A stretch of 64,000 bases of DNA from an uncultured Bacteroidales bacterium (GCA_944325495.1 CALVAD010000003.1:79414-143413); one strand, 5' to 3'; positions 52,668 to 61,760 are shown, counted from the first letter of the stretch. A program made the numbers and translations. The notes: a model not told the origin generated them from the sequence alone.

Positions 52668-52869
52668 GGAATCTGTTTGGCTTTTTTCAATAAGGTGACA
52701 ATAATTTATGCGGCCCGCCCGTTTCCCGCCGACCTTGACCTCGCTTCCGGCGGCGCGCCGTCCGCTTCTCCGCCATTGTGCGGGCGCCGGGTATGAGCCG
52801 CAGATGCCGGAAATTCGGCGTTGATTGAAAATATCGGCCGCGTCTTTCGGCTATATTGTGTAAAAAGGG

Positions 52870-52877
52870 TATTTTTG
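52870..52877 (+). promoter_or_regulatory. -7 box of trmD
   Basis: TATTTTTG, 20 bp before the trmD ATG. The following TACGA is shared with the promoter-like site at 54156. Confidence 0.6.
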
Positions 52878-52897
52878 TACGACCAAATCTGACGAAC

Positions 52898-53575
52898 ATG
52901 CGCATCGACATATTGAGCGTGGTGCCCGAACTGCTCGAAAGCCCGCTGGGCCATTCGATAGTCGGGAGAGCGATAGACAAAGGCCTCGTGGACATACGGG
53001 TCCACAATCTCAGGAAATACGGCATCGGGCCGAGGAAGAACGTCGACGACTACAGCTACGGCGGCGACGCCGGCATGGTGATGCGGGTCGAGCCTGTATA
53101 CAATATGATAGAGGAGCTTCGCGGCGAGCGCGACTATGACGAGGTGATCTACATGTCCCCCGACGGTGAGCGGCTGAATCAGGGGATTGCGAACGAGCTG
53201 TCGCTCAAGACGAACCTGATAATCCTCTGCGGGCACTACAAGGGCATAGACCACCGCATACGCGAGCATCTGGTCACGCGGGAGATATCGGTGGGCGACT
53301 ATGTGGTCAGCGGCGGCGAGATTCCGGCCGCGCTGCTCACGGACGCTTTGGTCCGCCTGATTCCCGGTGCGCTTACCGACGAGACTTCGGCTCTTTCCGA
53401 TTCTTTCCAGGACGACCTGCTCTCGCCTCCGGTGTACACACGCCCGGCGGAGTTCAACGGCTGGAAAGTGCCCGAGGTGCTGCTCAGCGGCAATCCGAAG
53501 CTCATACGCCAGTGGCAGGACGAGCAGGCCATGGAGCGCACCCGAAGGTTCAGGCCGGAGCTGTTGGAAAAATGA
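52898..53575 (+). CDS. trmD: tRNA (guanine37-N1)-methyltransferase
   Basis: 225 residues of the SPOUT superfamily. Signatures: MRIDILSVVPELLESPLGHSIVGRA, RKNVDDYSYGGDAGMVMRVEP, and the knotted SAM site ILCGHYKGIDHRIREHLVTREISVGDYVVSGGE. TrmD methylates G37 next to the anticodon and prevents frameshifting. The ATG at 52898 is chosen; the open frame extends 42 bp further but the -7 box lies in that extension. It stands alone, without the rplS/rpsP neighbours seen in other phyla. Confidence 0.95.
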   Translation: MRIDILSVVPELLESPLGHSIVGRAIDKGLVDIRVHNLRKYGIGPRKNVDDYSYGGDAGMVMRVEPVYNMIEELRGERDYDEVIYMSPDGERLNQGIANELSLKTNLIILCGHYKGIDHRIREHLVTREISVGDYVVSGGEIPAALLTDALVRLIPGALTDETSALSDSFQDDLLSPPVYTRPAEFNGWKVPEVLLSGNPKLIRQWQDEQAMERTRRFRPELLEK

Positions 53576-53604
53576 AAACGGCTGTGAGCGAATCGATATG
53601 CCGC

Positions 53605-53657
53605 GCCGGAGAAGTCTGTGCCGGTGATCTGCTGCACTGTACAGGCCGCTTACGAGC
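53605..53657 (+). repeat. Partial tandem copy of the start of repeat R
   Basis: The segment opening GCCGGAGAAGTCTGTGCCGG resembles 53669-53720, the beginning of the 230-bp repeat that follows, with several substitutions. Confidence 0.5.
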
Positions 53658-53671
53658 TTGAATACCATGCC

Positions 53672-53901
53672 GGAGAAGTTTGTACCGGTAACTGCTGAAC
53701 GGTCCAGGCTGCTCGCGGACCTAAATTCGGCCTGTGCGGTTCTATTTGTCATTCCATTGGTAATCAGTCGGTTGCATTTCCGGGCTGCACACTCGTCGGG
53801 TTTCTGAAGGCGGGCAATGTGCAGCGTCTTTCGGGAAATGAGCCTCCGAGGGGCTTGCAAGGTCGATTTCTGAATCTCCGGCGCACAGGCTGTTTTCAAC
53901 C
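53672..53901 (+). repeat. Dispersed repeat R, copy 1
   Basis: About 230 bp that recur in inverted orientation at 60606-60836, at about 80 percent identity by eye. Conserved blocks include GTACCGGTAACTGCTGAAC, GCCTGTGCGGTTCTATTT, TTGGTAATCAG and TGCACACTCGTCGGGTTTC. Frames on either strand are broken at different points in the two copies, so this looks noncoding or like a decayed gene. It lies downstream of trmD. Confidence 0.75.
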
Positions 53902-54155
53902 GCCACCTTCGGACCGTCCTCTTGCGATTCGCTGGACCCCTGTCAATGCACCGGACTCTGTGCGCGGCCGGCTTGGGTGTAAAAAGTGAGGTGCTGCATG
54001 GAAAATGCTATGCATCCGGATGCGGGGCTGCTGAAAGTCCCGTTCCCCATTTTTGCGGCCTTCCTTTCTCTCGTATCAAGGGTGCCTCCAGACGAGGGAT
54101 TTCCAGAAGAAAGAGACTTGCGGAGATAAGGCTATGAAATTCTGGAAGGATTCGC

Positions 54156-54163
54156 TATTTTTG
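54156..54163 (+). promoter_or_regulatory. -7 box in the gene-free region after trmD
   Basis: TATTTTTG followed by TACGA, the same 13-mer context as the trmD promoter. Confidence 0.4.
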
Positions 54164-54169
54164 TACGAG

Positions 54170-54300
54170 AAGGTGATGACTCGGAAACAGGCGTGGCTAT
54201 CAGTTACATGTCTGTATTTCGGGTTCGAAAATTCAGGGACAGGGCCGTATAGCCGTGTACCACCTCCGGGATGGCTAAAAAGCCGTCCCGGTTTATTTAT
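54170..54300 (+). ncRNA. Candidate small RNA with promoter and terminator
   Basis: A TATTTTTG box at 54156 is followed by about 130 nt that end in a strong hairpin CCGGGATGGCT/AGCCGTCCCGG (54266-54291, one G-U pair) and the T-rich TTTATTTATT. A short frame from an ATG at 54176 runs through the hairpin, which argues against it being a normal gene. No known RNA family is recognised. Confidence 0.4.
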
Positions 54301-54304
54301 TCCA

Positions 54305-54820
54305 CCTATGTACTACGAGATGACCAGAGACTTGTCGCGTCGGGAACCACCTGAAAATTGCGGCGCCAATCCTTGCATTTATGTGTCGTTTCTACCTTTC
54401 AGCCGTTCCTGACCACATTTGCGGGTCCGCAGAAAAAGGTCATCTGGACATTTTGAGTGATGAAATGAGTTGAAAAGATCAAAGATGGACAGTTTGGGTG
54501 ATGGAAAGGCAAAAGTCAAGCACGGAGCGAGCTTCTCCGACGGGCTCGGCGCAGTGCCTGGCCTTTAGCCGCCGGAGGTCGTATATTCCGGCGGCGGTGC
54601 CGGTGTCAACAATGTCTTCTGATGTATTCATCCAGCAAACGGAAAAGGAGAATGAGATGCTCTTTGACACCATCGCTGAACATGGACGGGGCGGGCTGTG
54701 GCTCCGCTTTTTTGTGCCCGCGTTTTGACATCTTTTTACATCTCCGTCAAAGAAACTTGCCAACTTTCTTGCCAACTTTTCGGGTGCTCCAAAGCCGTCC
54801 AAACCCGTAACTCCCTGAAC
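54305..54820. other. Gene-free stretch, possible element remnant
   Basis: No convincing gene. At 54747-54780 there are two copies of TTGCCAACTTT separated by a few bases, followed by a run of short C-rich phrases leading into a terminator hairpin. I have the impression of the 3' margin of an integrated element, but no integrase or matching end is visible in the window. Confidence 0.25.
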
Positions 54821-54943
54821 GACAAAAGCCTACCGTCACGGCAGGCTTTTACGGTTAGTTAGTAGTGTATTACCTTATAGAAGGTTAATTATTGTTGGTT
54901 AGAAACCTCCGGAACAGATCCGGAGTCGAGTTGTTTTCATTTC
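54820..54943 (-). ncRNA. Candidate small RNA, minus strand
   Basis: On the minus strand an exact -7 box TATCTTTG (54950-54957) is followed by a small hairpin CTCCGG/CCGGAG and, about 120 nt on, by a stem AAAAGCCTGCCG/CGGTAGGCTTTT (54824-54850, one mismatch). An unstructured segment TTCTAACCAACAATAATTAA lies between, similar to the leader at 63192. There is no ORF of note. The same hairpin could terminate plus-strand transcription. Confidence 0.4.
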
Positions 54944-55086
54944 CGAGAGCAAAGATACACAATTTTTCTTTTTCACAACAATTTTTCAAAAAAAATTCAA
55001 AGAAAATATTGAGTTATTAAAAATCTTTATTAATCCGCAGTCGCCATCTTCTCCGGACTATGGTGCGAATGTATTTCGATTCTTTG

Positions 55087-55094
55087 TATTTTTG
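55087..55094 (+). promoter_or_regulatory. -7 box of the GH127-type gene
   Basis: TATTTTTG, 22 bp before the ATG at 55117. It excludes the upstream in-frame ATG at 55060 as the start. Confidence 0.6.
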
Positions 55095-55116
55095 TGGATG
55101 TCAATATGAAACATTT

Positions 55117-57168
55117 ATGAAAAAGCTGTTATTTGTAATCATCTTCTTGTGTTCCGCGATGCTGGCCGGGTGCAGATCCGCGGCTCCCGTCGTGCATGCC
55201 GCGGACGTCCCTGCTCCCGGGCATGCGGTATATACCGACGGCCTCATCGCCGACATCCGGCCGGAAGGCTGGCTGCTGGAAATCCTCGAACGCCAGCGCG
55301 ACGGACTTACCGGACATCCCGAAGCAATGGCGTATCCCTATGATTCCTGCCTGTGGGCCGGTGACCTCAAAAGGGATTCCGAAAGCCGCGGCGCCGACTG
55401 GTGGCGTTATGAGCAGACGGCATACTACCTCGACGGACTGACCCGTCTGGCTTATCTGCTGGAGGACGGGGATCTCCTTGCCGTTTGGAACGAGAACCTC
55501 GACTATGTTCTCGGTCATCCGCTGCCGTACAGGAAAGGCTCGCCGGAAGAGCTTGTCCCCGTAGACGCGCGTCGGCCCATGACTCCGGAGGCCGAGGCAA
55601 GGCTTGAGAGGATGATGAAGATACGTTCGGCCGACAGGCCGGAAGGGCGTCTGGGTCCGGACGCCGAGTCCATGGCATGGCCGTTCGCGGTGTTCTTCAG
55701 GGCCGCCAAAGCCTGCTATGAAGCGACCGGCGACGAGCGGATTCCGGCAGCTCTTGAGAAGCATTATCTCTCGTATACGGTCGAGGAGCTCGGAATGGGC
55801 AGAGGCCCAGTGAACGTGGAGGGCATATTGTGGACCTATGCCCTGACCGGCAACGGGAAACTGCTGGAACTTGCCGAGGCGGTGTGGGCCGACGGTGGCG
55901 GAGATCTGACCCAGGAGGACTGCCTGGACGACTCGGTGCTTGACATCCACGGCGTGACGATGAACGAGATGATGAAGATTCCCATGATTCTCTATGCATA
56001 TACCGGAAAGCTGGACTATCTTGAAGCCGCGCTGAAAGCCGACGAGAAGATGGAGGGCCCCAACATGCTGGTCGACGGGGTCAATTCCAGCACGGAGCAT
56101 CTTGCCGGCAACGATCCTCTCGCGAGCCATGAGACCTGCGACGTCACCGACTACGGCTGGACCATGGGCTATTACCTGATGACCACGGGCGATGCGGAAT
56201 GGGCCGACCGCATCGAGAAATCCGTCTTCAATGCGGGGATGGGCTCCATCACCAAGGATTTCAAGGCGATGCAGTATTTCTCCTGCCCCAACCAGTTCAT
56301 CGCGACGGGCACGTCCAACCACAACGAATTCAAGCGCGGCCTGACATGGATGGCGTACAGGCCCATTCACGAGACCGAATGCTGCATAGGCAACGTGCAC
56401 AGGTTCCTGCCCAACTATGTGTCGAGAATGTGGCTCAAGGACAGCGGAGGATCGCCGGTAGCGGCTCTCTACGGACCTTCATCGGTGGTCTACGACCTCG
56501 GAGGGGGCGTGACCGTGAAGATAGACGAGGAGACCGACTATCCGTTCGGGGAGAAGATCGACTTCCGCTTCACTTTCTATAAGGACGGACGCGTGATCAA
56601 GGCTCCCGTGAACATGGATTTCACCTACCGCGTGCCCGGCTGGTGCAGGGAGAAGGCGGCGGGGTTCGTCACCGAGAGCCGCGAATGGAGGAGCGGCGAC
56701 GTGTTCTCCGTGGAGTTCCCGATGGAGATAGAGATAGTCGACAATCCTGTCGCCGGAGCGAGCATAGTACGCGGACCGCTCGTATATTCGTATGCCATTC
56801 CCGCCGACTGCGTCGAGGATACTGCGGTGTATGAGAATCTTGCCGGCAAGGTTTCCGGCAATCCCGACTTCAAGAGCTGGAACATGACTCCGGCCGGCAA
56901 ATGGAACTACGCCCTTCAGGCCGACGCGCTCGACGGAATCTGGTATGAACCGACCGGCGCGTCGGGATTCCCGTTCGATCCGGCAGGCGTGCCCGGAAAG
57001 ATACGCGTTCCCGTAGTGGGTGTCGAAGGATGGGAGCTCGAGGAGGGAAGATATACCCCGGCGCTGCCGGATGAGGTGAAGGTTGAGGACGGAGGCGTCA
57101 GCTGGATTGAGCTTGTGCCTTACGGAAGCACCACCCTGAGGCTGACGGTGTTCCCGCTTGCCGTATGA
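55117..57168 (+). CDS. GH127/DUF1680-type glycoside hydrolase (beta-L-arabinofuranosidase-like), lipoprotein
   Basis: 683 residues with a lipoprotein signal (MLAGC, Cys19). An alpha/alpha-barrel runs over about 30-450, followed by beta-sandwich domains. The zinc-thiolate site of GH127 is conserved in position: Glu339 and Cys341 in SHETCDVTDYGW and Cys422-Cys423 in HETECCIGNVHRF, matching Glu338, Cys340, Cys417 and Cys418 of Bifidobacterium HypBA1, where the second cysteine of the pair is the nucleophile. Sister families (GH137, GH142, GH146) share much of this, so the exact linkage is uncertain. It is probably transcribed alone; the next gene on its strand is a GH3 enzyme. Confidence 0.8.
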   Translation: MKKLLFVIIFLCSAMLAGCRSAAPVVHAADVPAPGHAVYTDGLIADIRPEGWLLEILERQRDGLTGHPEAMAYPYDSCLWAGDLKRDSESRGADWWRYEQTAYYLDGLTRLAYLLEDGDLLAVWNENLDYVLGHPLPYRKGSPEELVPVDARRPMTPEAEARLERMMKIRSADRPEGRLGPDAESMAWPFAVFFRAAKACYEATGDERIPAALEKHYLSYTVEELGMGRGPVNVEGILWTYALTGNGKLLELAEAVWADGGGDLTQEDCLDDSVLDIHGVTMNEMMKIPMILYAYTGKLDYLEAALKADEKMEGPNMLVDGVNSSTEHLAGNDPLASHETCDVTDYGWTMGYYLMTTGDAEWADRIEKSVFNAGMGSITKDFKAMQYFSCPNQFIATGTSNHNEFKRGLTWMAYRPIHETECCIGNVHRFLPNYVSRMWLKDSGGSPVAALYGPSSVVYDLGGGVTVKIDEETDYPFGEKIDFRFTFYKDGRVIKAPVNMDFTYRVPGWCREKAAGFVTESREWRSGDVFSVEFPMEIEIVDNPVAGASIVRGPLVYSYAIPADCVEDTAVYENLAGKVSGNPDFKSWNMTPAGKWNYALQADALDGIWYEPTGASGFPFDPAGVPGKIRVPVVGVEGWELEEGRYTPALPDEVKVEDGGVSWIELVPYGSTTLRLTVFPLAV

Positions 57169-57191
57169 CGCCGGACTGACAGGCTGTATGG

Positions 57192-57233
57192 ACTGCGCCG
57201 CGAAGGCCCTGACGGGAGCCCTTGCGGCGCAGT
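57192..57233. terminator. Hairpin between convergent GH127 and EFR1 genes
   Basis: ACTGCGCCGC and GCGGCGCAGT pair, extended by AAGG/CCTT after a one-base bulge, with a 12-13 nt loop. It lies just after the GH127 stop and just before the EFR1 stop, so it can serve both. Confidence 0.75.
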
Positions 57234-57240
57234 TCCGTTT

Positions 57241-58014
57241 TCAGTAGACCAGAGGGTTCTTGTACCGGCCCTTGTTCTCCGTGATTTTCCCGTATTCTAT
57301 CGCGCGGCGGGGGCAGCGGTGTATGCAGGCGAGGCACTGGACGCACTCCCGGCCCCACACCGGACGGCCGTCTTCGCCGAGCCTGATATTGCTTTCCGGG
57401 CAGATTTCCGTGCAGAGTCCGCAGCCGTTGCAGTCGCCGGTCGCATGGAAGGCCCTGCCGTCCTGCATGTATCTGCGAAATCCGAAATTGATCACCTTGG
57501 TCTTGAACCATGCGGCCGAGCCTTCCTTGTAGAGTCCGCTCTCGGGCTTTCCGGTCTCTATGGCTTCTATTATGGCGCTGACGCCGGAAGGGGCGTTCTC
57601 CAGCTTGCGTTCGGCGAGCTGCGGAGAGTCGATGTCGAACAGGGGGAGCAGGATGTAGCTGTTGGGCATGATCAGTGAGAATATGCGCGTGAGCTTCAGC
57701 CCCCGGTCGGCCAGGGCGCCTGCCGTCATCCTGTCGGTGCGCCCGCAGTCGTCGCCGCAGGTGCATACGGCATATATCTCCTTGCCCTCCGCGCCTTCAA
57801 GCTCCATCCGGCGGAAGAACTTGAGCATGCTTACCGCCGGCCCCCAGGAGTGGACCGGGAAAACGAACATGACGAACGGGGAGGTGCTGACGTCGAAACG
57901 GCATTCACCCTTCTTCATCGCGTCCGCAACGGAAACCGGAGTCATGTCGAAATGCCTGCCGAACTGCCTTGCGGCCCAAAGCGAGTTGCCCGTAGCTGAG
58001 AAATAGAATATCAT
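57241..58014 (-). CDS. EFR1-family flavodoxin-ferredoxin protein
   Basis: 257 residues. The N-terminal flavodoxin-like domain starts MIFYFSATGNSLWAARQF with the FMN-phosphate loop SATGNS. The C-terminal ferredoxin part has two 4Fe-4S motifs, CNGCGLCTEICPESN and CVQCLACIHRCP. Such proteins carry electrons in anaerobes; the partner is unknown. It stands between a GH127 and a GH3 gene without obvious metabolic link. Confidence 0.88.
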   Translation of the reverse strand: MIFYFSATGNSLWAARQFGRHFDMTPVSVADAMKKGECRFDVSTSPFVMFVFPVHSWGPAVSMLKFFRRMELEGAEGKEIYAVCTCGDDCGRTDRMTAGALADRGLKLTRIFSLIMPNSYILLPLFDIDSPQLAERKLENAPSGVSAIIEAIETGKPESGLYKEGSAAWFKTKVINFGFRRYMQDGRAFHATGDCNGCGLCTEICPESNIRLGEDGRPVWGRECVQCLACIHRCPRRAIEYGKITENKGRYKNPLVY

Positions 58015-58096
58015 CGGTTATCGTCCAGTCTTTGTGTCGTGCGGCCGCAAAGTTAGCATATTTTGAAGATTCTGAAAAAAGCATTAACTTCAAAAA

Positions 58097-58104
58097 TCGA
58101 TTTG
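58097..58104 (+). promoter_or_regulatory. Possible -7 box of the GH3 gene
   Basis: TCGATTTG, one base from TAnnTTTG, 32 bp before the GH3 start. Confidence 0.4.
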
Positions 58105-58136
58105 TACGGAGTACACTGAAACATAATAGCCGATTT

Positions 58137-60419
58137 ATGAAAAAATCCATTCTTATGCTCGGCGCGGCGCTTTGTGCCGTGCAGCTGTCCGCCCAGCCGA
58201 AACTGACGGCGGACAACATTGAAGAAGTGCTCGGGGCAATGACCCTCGAGGAAAAGGCGGAACTCTGCGTGGGCCTCATCCATTACGCACCTCCAGCCGC
58301 GGGCAGCCGTAACTATGTGCCGGGCGCCGCGGGCAATACGAAAGCGATTCCGCGTTTCGGCATTCCGTCCACCGTGCTTCCCGACGGCCCTGCCGGTATC
58401 CGCATCGACCCCACCCGCGAAGGTAGCGACCGTACCTACTACGGAACCGGCTTCCCGGTAGGAACGGCGATCGCGTCTTCATGGGATGTCGACCTCGTGG
58501 AGAATATGACGGCGGCTATGGGGAACGAGGTGCTTGAATACGGGGCGGACGTGATTCTGTCGCCCGCGATGAACATTCACCGCAATCCTCTGTGCGGCCG
58601 CAACTTCGAGTACTATTCCGAAGATCCCGTGCTGACCGGCAAGATCGGCGCGGCCTATATCCGCGGCATCCAGTCCAACGGAGTCGGAACTTCAGTCAAG
58701 CATTTCGCCGTGAACAACCAGGAGACCAACCGTCACGAGAACGACTCCCGCGTGGACACCCGTGCCCTGCGCGAGATCTACCTCAAGGGCTTCGAGATCG
58801 CGATCAAGGAGGCCGGGCCCTGGACGGTGATGTCTTCATACAACAAGCTCAACGGAGAATATACCCAGCAGAGCTATGACCTGCTGACCAGGATCCTGCG
58901 CGACGAATGGGGCTTCGACGGCATAGTGATGACCGACTGGGGCAGCAAGGAAGGCACCGTGAAGGCCGCTGCCGCCGGCAACGACCTGATGATGCCCGGC
59001 AACGAGACTGAGGTCCAGAGGCTGATCGACGCCGTGAAGAGCGGCGAACTTCCGGAAGCCGACCTCGACAGGAACGTGAAGAGGATGCTGGAGTACATCG
59101 TGAAGACTCCTCATTTCAAGGGCTACAAATACAGCGACGCCCCCGACCTCAAGGCCCATGCCAAGGTGGCCCGCGCGGCCGCGACCGAGTCCATGGTCCT
59201 GCTGAAGAACGAGGACGGAGTGCTCCCTCTGAAAGGCACGGAGAAGGTGGCTCTGTTCGGAATATCCTCCGTCGACTTCGTGGCCGGCGGAACCGGCTCC
59301 GGCAATGTCAACAAGGCTTATGTGGTCAACATGGTGCAGGGTCTGGAGAACGCCGGTTTCACCCTCGTGGAGTCTCTCAAGGATTTCAATCAGAAGTATG
59401 TAGATTTCCAGAAGCTGAATATGAGGATAGGCGGCGAGTCGATTCTGCTCGGCGAGTCCAAGGTTCCCGAGACCGGACTTTCAAAGACCTATATCAACTC
59501 GCTCGTCCCCGAGAGCGATCTCGCCATCGTGGTTATCGGACGTAACGCCGGAGAAGGCGGAGACCGCAGGGTCGACAACGACTTCAACCTGACCGAGACC
59601 GAGCGTCAGCTGCTCAACGACGTGACCACCGCTTATCATCTCGCGGGCAAGAAGGTCGTGGCCGTGATGAACATAGGCGGCGTGATCGAGACCGCATCCT
59701 GGAAGAATCTCGCCGACGCGATCCTGCTCGCATGGCAGCCCGGCCAGGAGGGAGGGGACGCTGTCGCCGACGTGCTCACCGGCAAGGTGAATCCTTCCGG
59801 CAAACTGCCGATGACCTTCCCGGTGGCCTACATGGACCATCCTTCATCATATAATTTCCCTACGGGACTGGAGACTCCCGGCCGCCGGGGACGGAACGGT
59901 TCCGAAGGGGTGAAGAACTGGGACTATACCGACTATGCGGAGAGCATCTGGGTGGGTTACCGCTGGTTCACGACTCAGGACAAGGCGGTGTCATATCCTT
60001 TCGGCTACGGACTCAGCTATACGACTTTCGAGTATTCGAAGCCGGTCGTCAAGGCTGACAGGGACGGCAACATCACGGCGAGCGTGACCGTGACGAACAC
60101 CGGAAAGGTCGCCGGCAAGGAAGCGGTCCAGCTTTATGTGGCCGCGCCCGCAGGCGGAATGGAGAAGCCCGCGAGAGAGCTTAAGGCGTTCGACAAGACG
60201 AAGCTTCTGGCGCCCGGCGAGAGCGAGACCCTGACTTTCAGCATCACTCCTTACGAACTTGCGTCGTTCAACATCGATGCGAACGAGTGGGAGACCGCCG
60301 CAGGCAGCTATACCTTCTATTTCTCGAAGAATGTCAACGACCTGAGCACAAGCGCGAAGGTCAGCTTGAAGAAGGCGGGCAGCTATGAGGTGACCGACGC
60401 TTACGCGCATATCAAGTAA
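58137..60419 (+). CDS. GH3 family beta-glucosidase-like enzyme
   Basis: 760 residues with a signal peptide (cleavage near SAQ, residue 20), so periplasmic. The N-terminal (alpha/beta)8 domain contains LPDGPAGIRID, GRNFEYYSEDP, VKHFAVNNQETNR and the nucleophile Asp267 in GIVMTDWGS. The second alpha/beta sandwich domain (about 360-600) and the C-terminal fibronectin III-like domain (about 680-755) complete the standard GH3 three-domain plan. GH3 covers beta-glucosidases, beta-xylosidases and others; specificity is not assignable. The ATG at 58137 fits the signal peptide, and an upstream frame is ignored. Confidence 0.92.
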   Translation: MKKSILMLGAALCAVQLSAQPKLTADNIEEVLGAMTLEEKAELCVGLIHYAPPAAGSRNYVPGAAGNTKAIPRFGIPSTVLPDGPAGIRIDPTREGSDRTYYGTGFPVGTAIASSWDVDLVENMTAAMGNEVLEYGADVILSPAMNIHRNPLCGRNFEYYSEDPVLTGKIGAAYIRGIQSNGVGTSVKHFAVNNQETNRHENDSRVDTRALREIYLKGFEIAIKEAGPWTVMSSYNKLNGEYTQQSYDLLTRILRDEWGFDGIVMTDWGSKEGTVKAAAAGNDLMMPGNETEVQRLIDAVKSGELPEADLDRNVKRMLEYIVKTPHFKGYKYSDAPDLKAHAKVARAAATESMVLLKNEDGVLPLKGTEKVALFGISSVDFVAGGTGSGNVNKAYVVNMVQGLENAGFTLVESLKDFNQKYVDFQKLNMRIGGESILLGESKVPETGLSKTYINSLVPESDLAIVVIGRNAGEGGDRRVDNDFNLTETERQLLNDVTTAYHLAGKKVVAVMNIGGVIETASWKNLADAILLAWQPGQEGGDAVADVLTGKVNPSGKLPMTFPVAYMDHPSSYNFPTGLETPGRRGRNGSEGVKNWDYTDYAESIWVGYRWFTTQDKAVSYPFGYGLSYTTFEYSKPVVKADRDGNITASVTVTNTGKVAGKEAVQLYVAAPAGGMEKPARELKAFDKTKLLAPGESETLTFSITPYELASFNIDANEWETAAGSYTFYFSKNVNDLSTSAKVSLKKAGSYEVTDAYAHIK

Positions 60420-60432
60420 GTCATCTGTACAG

Positions 60433-60477
60433 CAATTGAGGAGGACAGGCCAGAGCCCGTCCTCCCCAATTGTTTCC
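60433..60477 (+). terminator. Terminator of the GH3 gene
   Basis: CAATTGAGGAGGAC and GTCCTCCCCAATTG form a 14-bp stem (one mismatch) with a short loop, followed by TTTCC, 13 bp after the stop codon. Confidence 0.75.
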
Positions 60478-60605
60478 TGCGGTCCGAAGCCATGCGGTCG
60501 GAGAGGCCTCGGGGTGGTGGTCCGCAATCCTCTGCATGGCGCTTCCCGCAGACATTGTCCGATGTCCGGGCTGTCGGAACATTCGGGCGGCGCTCCGAAG
60601 GAAGA

Positions 60606-60836
60606 GGCTGAAAACAGCCTGTGCGGCCGGGATTCGTAAATCGGCCTTGCAGGCCTGCAGGAGACACATTTTCCGAAATGCGCCGCACATTGCTCGGCTC
60701 CGGAAACCCGACGAGTGTGCAGTCCAAAAACGCAACCGGCTGATTACCAATGGGATGATAAATAGAACCGCACAGGCAGAATTCAGGTTCGCGAACAGCC
60801 TGGACTGTTCAGCAGTTACCGGTACAGACTTCTCCC
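60606..60836 (-). repeat. Dispersed repeat R, copy 2 (inverted)
   Basis: Inverse counterpart of 53672-53901, with about 80 percent identity by eye across its length. It abuts the end of the DMT transporter gene: the final bases lie next to that gene's stop at 60837. No conserved reading frame is shared by the two copies. Confidence 0.75.
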
Positions 60837-61754
60837 TCACGCCGCCTGCTTCCGCCGTCCGGAAAGCACCATGAAGAGTATGGCGGCGATGCAGACGGCG
60901 ACCCCGACCGCCACGTTGGCGGTGAAGGGTTCGGAAAACACCAATGTGCCTATTGCAATGGCAGTCAGCGGCTCAGCAACGCCGAGGACTGCCGTTTTCG
61001 TAGGTCCTATGGTCTTGGTCGAAATCGCGAGCGCGAGCATTGCGACCATGGTCGGCACGATGCCGAGGCCGCACAGGTTGAGCCAGTCGCGCGCTGAGTC
61101 GATGCCCGCGGCGAGCGGTATGCCGGAACGGATGCAGAGCGCCAGATAGAGGACCGAGCCTATGCTCAGCGAATAGAAGGTGATGGTGTCCGCGGAAACG
61201 CTCGCAAGCCTTCTGGACTGGTTGACTATGACCAGGTACATGGCATAGCTGAAAGCGGATGCGGCGCACAGGAGGATGCCTGTTAGATTGAAGCTTCCGC
61301 CCTGACCGGCGCCGGTCATTATGGCGACGCCCGCAAGCGACGCTCCTATCGATATCCACGACTGCCATGACGGCATCCTGTGCAGGAAGACCATGATGAG
61401 CGCCGTGAACACCGGATAGAGATATACCACCGTGGTCGCCAGCCCCGCCGGGATGTATCTGTAGGCTTCGAAGAGGGTGAGACTGCTCGCACTGAAGAAC
61501 AGGCCGAGCATGATCATCCATTCGAACTGCTTCCGGTTGATTCTGAGCGACTCCTTCTTCCATGCGATGAGAAGGGCCATGCAGGCCATGGCTATGACAT
61601 AGCGGAAGAAGAGCACGGAACTGACGGATACGCCGCCGGCGAGCAGGTCCTTGCCGAACAGGGGATTGGCCCCGTAAGCCATGCCTGCAATCAGTCCGGC
61701 TGCATAGCCGCCGGCCTTGGAGCGTTGTCCGGCCTTCCCGGGAAATGGTGCCAT
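60837..61754 (-). CDS. EamA/DMT-superfamily transporter
   Basis: 305 residues with ten hydrophobic segments in two EamA repeats (about 15-145 and 160-295). Typical features are FFRYVIAMACMALLI, SLTLFEAYRYIPAGLATTVVYLYPVFTALIMVFLHR in the first half and LGVAEPLTAIAIGTLVFSEPF in the second. Likely an inner-membrane exporter of metabolites or amino acids; the substrate cannot be inferred. It lies 6 bp downstream of the TrpB2 gene on the same strand, so the two are probably one operon. Confidence 0.87.
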   Translation of the reverse strand: MAPFPGKAGQRSKAGGYAAGLIAGMAYGANPLFGKDLLAGGVSVSSVLFFRYVIAMACMALLIAWKKESLRINRKQFEWMIMLGLFFSASSLTLFEAYRYIPAGLATTVVYLYPVFTALIMVFLHRMPSWQSWISIGASLAGVAIMTGAGQGGSFNLTGILLCAASAFSYAMYLVIVNQSRRLASVSADTITFYSLSIGSVLYLALCIRSGIPLAAGIDSARDWLNLCGLGIVPTMVAMLALAISTKTIGPTKTAVLGVAEPLTAIAIGTLVFSEPFTANVAVGVAVCIAAILFMVLSGRRKQAA

Positions 61755-61760
61755 CGCCGT

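Noticed and set aside
52706-53899. 397-codon minus-strand frame opposite trmD and repeat R
   Set aside because: It runs through trmD antisense and both parts of the repeat; the product has no domain pattern.
54747-54850. Attachment site or integrase remnant
   Set aside because: Only a repeated TTGCCAACTTT phrase and a terminator are visible; no integrase, tRNA target or second end could be found.
53576-55116. Prophage or transposon in the 1.5-kb gap
   Set aside because: No transposase, recombinase or phage genes, and no matching ends; only repeat R and candidate RNAs can be supported.
60470-60874. 134-codon plus-strand frame in repeat R copy 2
   Set aside because: The counterpart frame in copy 1 is broken differently, so coding is not supported.
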